Shown here: positions 58,001-64,000 of the stretch, piece after piece | How the letters are laid out: the number at the start of each line of letters is the position of its first letter | How positions within the stretch are numbered: position 1 is the first letter of the stretch | Assembly (NCBI RefSeq): GCF_028769735.1 | Contig: NC_088178.1 | Location: forward strand, 6,576,001-6,640,000 | Length of the DNA stretch: 64,000 nucleotides | Direction: 5' to 3' | Origin: Zonotrichia leucophrys gambelii | Lineage: Eukaryota > Chordata > Aves > Passeriformes > Passerellidae | Notes under the pieces: model-generated | The model's input: only the letters and a program-made list of their open reading frames with translations | What the model was told of the DNA's origin: nothing | Database searches by the model: none | Made by a program: the position numbers and the translations under genes

Positions 58001-61000
58001 TGACTGAAAAGCTGTCTGGGCACTATTCCTATTGTAGCTGAGGACAGAATTAACATCCTCAGCTGCCCTTGGATTTACACCCTTTTAGCAAAGATCACTC
58101 ACACTTTTTGAAATGCATACTTTGAACTCTAAATAAAGGGGTTGTAGGTTCTGGTGGTTTAATAACGTGCCCAGCTCTGGAGCCCTCAGCACAAGGTGGA
58201 CATGGACCTCTTAGAGCAGGTCCAGAGGAGGCCATGGAGATGTGCCAAGGGCTGGAGCCCTCTGCTCTAGAGCCAGGATGAGAGAGCTGGGGGTGTTCAC
58301 CTGGAGAAAGGAAGGCTTCCTGGAAACTTTAAAGCCCCTTCCAGTGCCTAAAGCGACTCCAGGAGAGCTGGAGAGGGACTTGGAACAAGGACCTGCAGGG
58401 ACAGGACACAGAGAATGGATTCCCACTGCCAGAGGGGAGGGACAGATGGGATACTGAGAAGGAATTTTTCCCTGGGATGGTGGGGAGGCCCTGAGACAGG
58501 GTGCCCAGGGAAGCTGTCCAAGAAATGTCCAAGGCCAGGCTGGACAGGGCTTGGAGCACTCTAGGCTACTGGAAAGTGTCCCTGCCCATGGCAGGGGTGG
58601 AAATAGGGGATCTTTAAGGCCCCTTCCCACCCAAAGCACTCCAGGAGTTGATGGTCACACCCAGCCATGTCAGTCCTTACCTGAGCAGTAAGGCCCAGAC
58701 GAGTCCAAAGCAAACCCTGCAGGACACTGGTTGCTCCTATCCCCTGTATAATAAAGGAAGCACATGTCACTTGTGTGTATTTATTATATTTCAACACCAA
58801 ATCAGAAACTTTTAAATCCAGCCTTTAGTGTTTTTTCTGCTTTGGCACTAGAAGTCAGTACTGCATGGCTTGTGGTGCTTTGTGTAACACTGGGGTCCCC
58901 TCAGAGTGAGCTGCAAGTCCCATCCCAGCCTAATGCATCCTGGAAAGTTTCTTGTTGAAACAATAAAGACCATTCGGTTTTACTTCACATAACAGGAGGA
59001 CAATAGACCCAAACCAAACAAATGTCACCTTGTCACACATCTTAGGAGGTCACTGTAGAAGAACACAACCATGTACTACAAACTGCAATGAAAAACTCAG
59101 GGAGAGACTCCTCAAAGGACACAGGGCTTTGGCTGCTTGAAAACTGAAATTTAAAAAAATGAAACTGAAAAAAAATCTCAAACACCAGCATCTTAATTGT
59201 TGGAGGAAATAAATGCTAGTTCAGTAAAGGCTTAGCCAGATCTAATCACAGGCATATCTTGATCCAGAGACTCGCTTTTATCAGATCTCTTTTTAAATTA
59301 GAAAAAAACGTATTTGGTTTTCAAAGTGTACAATGAGCCCCTAGTGTGGCAAGAGGGAAAACCTTATTTTACTTAATTTAGAATCTTGTTACTGAAAAGA
59401 AAAACTGAGGCAATCCCTCTGTTTCTTTTACTTCCAAACCAGAGTAATTTCCCTACCACATTAGAAAAAAAACAAACAAACAAAACTAAATAGCGTTAAA
59501 AGAAGTAACAGGCCAGTTTGCTCATTAATTAGAGCTTCTCAAAGGAAAATCAGCTCACACAAATCCCTGCCCATCTCCTTTGGTCACTCATGTTCATAAA
59601 AGCCAGCAGTTATCAATGCTAATTAAGAGTTACATCAACGAGACTGTTAGGTGCTGGGATCTACACTAAAGCTACCCAAGTTTCATAGAGGCTACGGGTG
59701 ACTCAATGAATCCTAGGAAGAGAGGACAGTCTTTCCCCATAGTTTGATTCCTGGGAAGGCCTAGAACAATACCTTTTGCAATGGAAGCCTGGATTTTGAA
59801 AGCCACGGCCTCCTGCAGCGGGTGGTACTCTGTGGTGATGGAGGCAGCGCGCAGGGTCTGCACCAGGAAGGGCATCCTGCCCTTGGAGGGGTCGTAGGTG
59901 ATGGAGTGGTTCCACGTGTAGGGAACGCTGACCCCGTCTGCCGCGAAGAGCCGTGTGGAGTGCGCGTGCAGCTGCCCAGGGCCTGTCTGGATGTAATCCT
60001 CTGTGTAATCCTGCAACACAACCCTGGCCTTCAGCTGCTCCCACACCAGCACCCCCTGGGCCTGGGCTTCAGAGCTGGGAGATGTGCTTGGACAAAGGGG
60101 CTCATCTTAACTGCTGAACAAAGGGTACTGCACATGCATGGGTCCATTTCACTCTAACTGCTGAATCTTTACACTGCCTGGTCTATTACTTTAAAAAAAG
60201 ATTCAGACTGAGGTATTGAGGATCCTCATGGTGGAAGCCACAGCAGAGGATTTCTAAAAAATATCTTACTCCTCAGTAACAATCTTTTAAGGTCTAAATA
60301 TTTGGCTTTTATTCTAAGTCAGATGTTGACAAATGTGCTAAATAAATAGGTGGTGGAGAAAAATTCTGCCACTGAAACAGGGTATAAATATTGGACATAC
60401 TACATACTGCAGTTTTCCAAAATATCAACAACTTCTGGTATATTTATTGCATGGTGGGATTAATACAGAAAAATACTGTTACTAATTACTAAGAGAGGCT
60501 AAAGATGCACCTTTCTAGCTCTGCCCAAAGCAACCCTCAATAACTGCCCTGCAGACCCTCCTCAACACTACCTGCCAACACCTCAAACTCTTGAGAGACC
60601 AGCACCACCCTCCTCACGAGAACTTTCTGCTTTCAAAGGCAACATCAGCATCATCAGTTCAACCAGGCCCAAAAGAAGTCACATACAGTACAGCAGGGTG
60701 CAGGACTCACTGTTTCCTGCTTTCCTCTGGGTGAGAGAAGTACAGATGCACGAGGGCAGGGGTGGTACCTGAAGCAGCTTTACCTTGACACTGACATCAG
60801 CCACCGACTGGAGCTGCAGCACGTGGCCACTCACAACAACATCCAGCAGCAGGGCCCCGTCCGTGTCCAGGCCCCGGGCGACGTGCGTCATGCGCAGGAT
60901 CTCACCTGGCGGTTTAACAGCACACTCATTTGGCACACATTCCCACAGTGACTCCCAACAGCCACATGGAATCAAAACTGGAGTCCCCTGACCAGTTATT

Positions 61001-63776
61001 TCTACTTACATTTTGTAACGTGTACCATGCCCATGAGAAAAAACACAACACATTTCAAAGTACAGCTCTAAAAGGTGGAATTAAGCCTCAGAAGGCTACA
61101 GTCAGTCTGAAAATATTAGTGTAAGCACAAGACCCAAATTTCAGCAATGGTCCTCTGCTGTCTTTTCAGAAATGCAGCCTCTGTCTGGCTTACTGGACAC
61201 ACAAAGAGCTGATCTATCCCAGGCAACTCACCAGTTGCAAACTCCACTTGAGTTTCTCTCTTGAAGACAGCGTCAGTGAGTGTAAACCCATTCATTGCTT
61301 CCCCAATTTCTTTGGCAGTTGTCCAATAAACCGGGCTGAGTATGGAAACAAGCTTTCTCATCGCCGGGCCTGAAGGAAACATCACAGAAAATCCGGGAGC
61401 TTTGATCTCATCACAGACCCACATACACAGGAGCTGAATATGAAGATCTAGAACTAGTGTAACCCTTCAGATTTAAAGCAGAAGACCATAGGTATTGGTG
61501 CATTCAGAGAAAAAACTGATTAAAGTCAAAGAGGCCTACCCAGGGTCCGAGGGACGTTTGTGATCTCTGCCTGTATCACTCTGGTGTCAGAATCCAGGCT
61601 GTCTGTTACTGTGGCGTTCAGGAAAGCAATCCCAAATTCCACATCATTGATATTGCCGATGATGCTGCCCTTGGCACGTGCAGGCCCACCTGTGCAGGGG
61701 ATAGAGCAGAGGTAAAACACAAGCCCATGTGATAAGTGCTGTTGGGGATTTTAGGGAAGAGAGAACTGGGCTTTAGCTGCAGGGCAGATTTAAACCCAAA
61801 AAATTAAATTACCCCATCAACTGGCCAAGATAAGAGCTAGCACCAGTGAAATCAGGAGTGCCACAGGCTTTCATCACACTGTCACTGCACGCAGGCTGTA
61901 AATACTCACCAGGACACGCTTGGGTGTTGCACCTGGATATCTGGGAGGAGTCCCCAGGGCAAGGACGGCCACGATTCAGTGGGGCTGGGCTGCTGCACAG
62001 GCGCACCCGGGTCTGCTCTCCTCCTCCACAGGAAGCAGAGCACTGGCTCCATGATTGCCACTGCCCCCAGTTTCCATCCACTGCAGAATAAAGAATGAAG
62101 AAAGGAATTTTTCAGTTTAAATGCTTCAGGCTGCATTGGTTACGCTGAAGTCAATTCCTTCCTTGGAGGAATCAAGGTTCTAAAGGAATAGCTCAAAGGA
62201 CAACAAAACCATTGTAACAAGCAGGTATTGAACACTCCTGCCATCAGAAACACACAATCCCAGATTGGTTTGGGTTGAAAGAGATCTTAAAGTTCATTCA
62301 GTCCCACCCCTACCACAGGCAGGGACACCTTCCACTGTCCCAGGTTGCTCCAAGCCCAGTCCAACCTGGCCTGGGACACTTCCACAGGCGACCTACATTC
62401 CTCATGTGGCATATCCCCTGATGCCTTCCAGGGAAAGCTGCACTGCCACTGCTGCTGTGAGCACTGACCTGGGCACAGGTCCGTGCTGCACCTCTGGATC
62501 TGCACGTCAGCCCCAGCACAGGCCCTGCCGCCGCTGGCCGGCCGTGGGTTGTCACAGCTCCGGTACCGCCTCGTCTGGCCCCCGTTGCACGTCCGACTGC
62601 AAGTTCCCCAGCTGCTCCACGGGCCCCAGTTGCCATGAACTGCAGGAATAAGTCAGATTTGATCTTCCACAGGGATTTAAAACCAGTGGAAGACAGCCAA
62701 GCTGGGAAAGTACTTTTTTTGGAAAGTAACTTCTTTGTTTTTTTTCCCCCAAAAGAAAACAACCAAACCAGAGAGTGGGCAAACAGCCCAACTCAAACCA
62801 CTCACCTGGGCAAGGATCACTGTTGCAAAAATCCATTTGTATGTCACTCCCCTCACACTTGTGTCCCCCGAACTGTGGGGCCGGGTCGGAGCAGTGGCGC
62901 GTCCTCTGCCTGCTGCCTCCCCCGCAGGACACACTGCAGGAGCTCCAGCTGCTCCATGGGGACCACTTCCCATCCACTGGGGAGACAGGCACAGCAGTTA
63001 CAGCCCCTGACTCCAGCAGCAACACAGCACAGCAGTGCTATATTGGGGAAAGCTGAACATGGATGGCTCTGCCTCTCTACAGCATCTCAGCTACTCAGGG
63101 ATTTCTCCCCAGGGACCTGGGGGTGGGAGAGAGCTGGACCAGCCCTGGCCATGTGAGGTGGAACCAGAACCCCCCATGCCCTGGGCTGATCCCCCAGTGT
63201 GGGTAGCAGGGGAGAGAGGATTCTGCCTGTCTGCCCTTCTCAGGTGAGACCCCACTTGCAGAGCTGCTCCAGTCCCGGGTCCAGGAGCACAGGAAGAACA
63301 TGGAGCTTCTGGAGAGGGTCCAGAGTAGGCCCCAGAGCTGCTCCCAGGGCTGGAGACCCTCTCCTCTGGAGCCAGCTTTGGGTTGGAAGAGACCTTAAAG
63401 CTCTCTCTCTGGGAGAGTTAAAGGTGTTCACCTGGACAAGAGATGGGGTCCATTTGCAGGGTCTGTAGCAGATGCTATGTAGTGACAGTCAGTGACAATA
63501 AAAATCTTGAAGGGGAGTTTTTTCAGGGATTAGACTTTTAGAACCAGAACGCGTTAACCACGAGCGAAGCAGAACGGGCAGAGGGAAGGAGAAGTTCGGT
63601 CTCACCTGGGCAGCGGCGGCGGAAGCACAGCTGGAGCTGCGTGTCGGGGCCCGGGCAGTGGGGGCCGCCGTGCGCCGGTGCCGGGCTGGTGCAGAGCCGC
63701 GGCCGCGTCTGGCTGCCCTTCCCGCACGTGGTGCTGCACGGCCCCCAGGGGCCCCAGGGGCTCCACTCACCGGCCA
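48663..63776 (-). CDS. HMCN1: HMCN1, hemicentin-1, C-terminal 18 coding exons (partial gene)
   Basis: Coding chain: 63776-63606, 62976-62806, 62639-62469, 62080-61910, 61689-61540, 61369-61232, 60905-60784, 60010-59773, 58743-58681, 57623-57504, 57241-57107, 56771-56658, 56400-56275, 55615-55487, 52288-51938, 50682-50563, 50211-50085, 49029-48663. It totals 2984 nt, about 993 residues plus TGA. Hemicentin-1 is a giant (over 5600 residues in human) secreted matrix protein that organises basement-membrane contacts and cell junctions. The VWA domain and the long immunoglobulin array lie right of the window. Visible order: four thrombospondin type 1 repeats, G2F/nidogen domain, eight mostly calcium-binding EGF modules and the fibulin-type C-terminal module. 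Domain order and many peptides ([49 protein letters not shown]) fit human HMCN1. Most introns are phase 1, typical of shuffled extracellular modules. Confidence 0.96.
49720..49948 (+). repeat. CR1 LINE 3' fragment in HMCN1 intron
   Basis: Plus orientation: agattagatttcaggaagga, ttgcccagagaaattgttgc, ggacagggcttggagcaccc, ggtctcttccaacccaaacc and tail gactctttgactctatga. It is one of the better preserved tails in the window. Confidence 0.85.
50085..50211 (-). CDS. HMCN1: HMCN1 exon, EGF module 8
   Basis: Acceptor TTCCATCCAG, donor GTATGT, 127 nt, phase 1 in and phase 2 out. It encodes [20 protein letters not shown] then [20 protein letters not shown] and HSG. The phase change marks the switch to the terminal module. 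Confidence 0.95.
50563..50682 (-). CDS. HMCN1: HMCN1 exon, EGF module 7
   Basis: Acceptor TCCACAG, donor GTAGGA, 120 nt. It encodes [20 protein letters not shown] then [20 protein letters not shown]. Confidence 0.95.
51938..52288 (-). CDS. HMCN1: HMCN1 exon, EGF module 6 plus Tyr/Ser/Arg-rich linker
   Basis: 351 nt, acceptor CATGAGCAG, donor GTAAAT. The EGF part is [20 protein letters not shown] then [21 protein letters not shown] long linker rich in Tyr, Ser, Gln and Arg follows ([11 protein letters not shown] ... [20 protein letters not shown]), then [20 protein letters not shown]. The linker is conserved with human as I recall it and contains a furin-like RTRR at 52004-51993. Confidence 0.95.
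   Translation of the reverse strand, partial: TLMNVNKCLNPVHFTAPTPPAASSVSVHLGNSYWVMGNLALDWRGCQIRVPFTVAITMLSSPLGETTSSCSTITGTPQISTAPSQSIETAEYLSPGLEGTLEKLVLKAMRQEMPDV
52289..55486 (-). other. HMCN1: HMCN1 intron, 3.2 kb
   Basis: The largest HMCN1 intron seen. It contains the CR1 fragment at 52775-52925 and otherwise unique A/T-rich sequence. No additional EGF exon was recognised, and the exons on both sides join in phase 1. Confidence 0.6.
52775..52925 (-). repeat. CR1 LINE 3' fragment in HMCN1 intron
   Basis: Reverse orientation: the plus strand starts tatagaatcatggaatgctt and continues ggacaccttccactggccca and ggccttggacacttccaggg. Confidence 0.85.
55487..55615 (-). CDS. HMCN1: HMCN1 exon, EGF module 5
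   Basis: Acceptor GCTGCAG, donor GTAAGC, 129 nt. It encodes [20 protein letters not shown] then [20 protein letters not shown] and PCV. Confidence 0.96.
55660..55825 (+). repeat. CR1 LINE 3' fragment in HMCN1 intron
   Basis: Plus orientation: gaggacaggctgcacggggc, ttggagcaacccaggatggt, ggtcccttccagctcaaata and tail cccatgattccactg. It lies about 45 nt upstream (transcription sense) of the EGF5 exon. Confidence 0.8.
56275..56400 (-). CDS. HMCN1: HMCN1 exon, EGF module 4
   Basis: Acceptor GTTTGAATAAG preceded by a long T-rich tract, donor GTGAGT, 126 nt. It encodes [20 protein letters not shown] then [20 protein letters not shown] and CI. The purine-rich end of the acceptor is atypical, but phase and peptide are right. 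Confidence 0.94.
56658..56771 (-). CDS. HMCN1: HMCN1 exon, EGF module 3
   Basis: Acceptor TTCCACAG, donor GTAGGG, 114 nt. It encodes [20 protein letters not shown] then [18 protein letters not shown]. Confidence 0.95.
57107..57241 (-). CDS. HMCN1: HMCN1 exon, EGF module 2
   Basis: Acceptor ATTGCAG, donor GTACAC, 135 nt. It encodes [20 protein letters not shown] then [20 protein letters not shown] and GFSCQ. It is a calcium-binding EGF module with the DIDEC consensus. Confidence 0.95.
57504..57623 (-). CDS. HMCN1: HMCN1 exon, EGF module 1
   Basis: Acceptor TTCCAG, donor GTAAGG, 120 nt, phase 1. It encodes [20 protein letters not shown] then [20 protein letters not shown]. It has six Cys and the D-x-D-E-C start of a calcium-binding EGF module. 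Confidence 0.95.
58165..58645 (+). repeat. CR1 LINE fragment in HMCN1 intron
   Basis: About 480 bp, plus orientation: gagcaggtccagaggaggcc, cacctggagaaaggaaggct, gcccagggaagctgtccaag, tggacagggcttggagcact and ggccccttcccacccaaagc. Antisense to HMCN1. Confidence 0.88.
58681..58743 (-). CDS. HMCN1: HMCN1 short exon between G2F and EGF array
   Basis: A 63-nt exon, acceptor TTATACAG, donor GTAAGG. It encodes [20 protein letters not shown] then S, corresponding to the short Cys-containing segment that precedes the first full EGF module. A CR1 copy ends about 35 nt downstream. Confidence 0.92.
59773..60010 (-). CDS. HMCN1: HMCN1 exon, G2F domain part 4
   Basis: Acceptor GTGTTGCAG, donor GTATTG, 238 nt, phase 0 in and phase 1 out. 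It encodes [20 protein letters not shown] then [40 protein letters not shown] and [19 protein letters not shown]. It closes the beta barrel. Confidence 0.95.
60784..60905 (-). CDS. HMCN1: HMCN1 exon, G2F domain part 3
   Basis: Acceptor ACCGCCAG, donor GTAAAG, 122 nt, phase 1 in and phase 0 out. It encodes [20 protein letters not shown] then [20 protein letters not shown] and K. Confidence 0.94.
61232..61369 (-). CDS. HMCN1: HMCN1 exon, G2F domain part 2
   Basis: Acceptor TTCCTTCAG, donor GTGAGT, 138 nt. It encodes [20 protein letters not shown] then [20 protein letters not shown] and QVEFAT. It contains the [17 protein letters not shown] signature shared with human. Confidence 0.95.
61540..61689 (-). 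CDS. HMCN1: HMCN1 exon, G2F (nidogen) domain part 1
   Basis: Acceptor CCTGCACAG, donor GTAGGC, 150 nt. It encodes [20 protein letters not shown] then [20 protein letters not shown] and [10 protein letters not shown]. The G2F domain is a GFP-like beta barrel that in nidogen binds perlecan and collagen IV. Confidence 0.95.
61910..62080 (-). CDS. HMCN1: HMCN1 exon, last thrombospondin type 1 repeat
   Basis: 171 nt, acceptor TTCTGCAG, donor GTGAGT. It encodes [20 protein letters not shown] then [20 protein letters not shown] and [17 protein letters not shown]. It directly precedes the G2F domain. Confidence 0.95.
62252..62392 (-). repeat. CR1 LINE 3' fragment in HMCN1 intron
   Basis: Reverse orientation: the plus strand reads tggtttgggttgaaagagat, aggcagggacaccttccact and ctccaagcccagtccaacct. 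Confidence 0.85.
62469..62639 (-). CDS. HMCN1: HMCN1 exon, thrombospondin type 1 repeat
   Basis: 171 nt, acceptor TTCCTGCAG, donor GTCAGT. It encodes [20 protein letters not shown] then [20 protein letters not shown] and [17 protein letters not shown], with six Cys and the W ladder. Confidence 0.95.
62806..62976 (-). CDS. HMCN1: HMCN1 exon, thrombospondin type 1 repeat
   Basis: 171 nt, acceptor CTCCCCAG, donor GTGAGT. It encodes [20 protein letters not shown] then [20 protein letters not shown] and [27 protein letters not shown] with CSVSCGGG is the canonical TSR core (C-mannosylation W ladder and CSxTCG-like turn). Confidence 0.96.
63236..63450 (+). repeat. CR1 LINE fragment in HMCN1 intron, internally deleted
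   Basis: Plus orientation: aggtgagaccccacttgcag, gctccagtcccgggtccagg, ggagagggtccagagtaggc, then a jump to ggttggaagagaccttaaag and gtgttcacctggacaag. The order of blocks suggests a deletion or rearrangement. Confidence 0.7.
63606..63776 (-). CDS. HMCN1: HMCN1 exon, thrombospondin type 1 repeat
   Basis: Exactly 171 nt, phase 1 at both ends. It encodes [20 protein letters not shown] then [20 protein letters not shown] and [17 protein letters not shown]. It has the WxxW ladder and six Cys of a TSR. Its GC content and Arg/Pro use are higher than in the next three repeats. Confidence 0.94.
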
Positions 63777-63805
63777 CTGCAAGGGCAGCACAGCTAGCTA
63801 AACAC

Positions 63806-64000
63806 CGCCCAGAACGGGCACACAGCCGGGATATCCCTGGTCCCACACACGGCCCCAGAACGGGCACATAGCCGGGATATCCCTGGTCCCACACACTGCC
63901 CCAGAACGGGCACACAGCCGGGATATCCCTGGTCCCACACAGTGCCCCACAACAGGCACACACAGCCGGGATATCCCTGATCCCACACACTGCCCCAGAA
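63806..64000. repeat. 46-bp minisatellite in HMCN1 intron, running off the window
   Basis: More than four copies of a GC-rich unit containing agccgggatatccctggtcc. The gatatccc core recurs at about 63831, 63877, 63923 and 63971, i.e. periods of 46, 46 and 48 bp. Copies differ by a few substitutions and a CA insertion. The array begins about 30 nt from the last exon seen. Confidence 0.92.

Overview
This is a vertebrate nuclear genomic window, almost certainly from a bird. It has intron-split genes with GT-AG junctions, at least ten CR1-type non-LTR retrotransposon fragments (the typical avian repeat), and the order TPR - PRG4 - HMCN1. PRG4 and HMCN1 lie on one strand and TPR converges on PRG4, as in other amniotes. 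There are no prokaryotic features. I rebuilt 42 coding exons by hand from splice sites and reading phase. Every junction keeps frame, and the three resulting coding chains have lengths divisible by three (allowing for the first partial HMCN1 codon).

Layout: (1) 395-8862, plus strand: the last 13 coding exons (497 codons plus stop) of TPR, the nuclear-pore basket protein, covering its acidic, disordered C-terminal tail. (2) 9059-26489, minus strand: complete PRG4 (lubricin / proteoglycan 4), 11 coding exons, 1596 residues. It has a signal peptide, two somatomedin B domains, a short linker, a very large mucin exon (13405-16968) and a hemopexin-like C-terminal half. A TATA box and a candidate tiny 5' noncoding exon lie near 27.06-27.11 kb. 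(3) About 27.1-47.7 kb: intergenic DNA with no recognisable protein gene. It holds simple repeats, two well-formed candidate noncoding exons on the plus strand (44648-44908, 46590-46700) and an LTR-like element (about 47.07-47.45 kb) with CCAAT, TATA and a splice donor. (4) 48663-63776, minus strand: the last 18 coding exons (about 993 residues) of HMCN1 (hemicentin-1): four thrombospondin type 1 repeats, the G2F/nidogen domain, eight EGF modules and the fibulin-type C-terminal module. A 46-bp minisatellite in an HMCN1 intron runs off the right end.

Functionally, PRG4 and HMCN1 are secreted extracellular proteins (boundary lubricant; basement-membrane and cell-junction matrix protein), and TPR is a housekeeping nuclear-pore component. 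They are neighbours by conserved synteny, not an operon. I found no new multi-gene system. The most notable points are: a perfectly palindromic 12-mer that supplies AATAAA to both convergent genes, TPR and PRG4; a lubricin mucin domain built of about 60 acidic 13-residue repeats; a furin-like RTRR site in the HMCN1 linker between EGF6 and EGF7; and candidate noncoding transcription units between PRG4 and HMCN1. Coordinates come from reading by eye. Exon edges are generally secure because the phase closes; UTR ends, repeat edges and noncoding exons are approximate.
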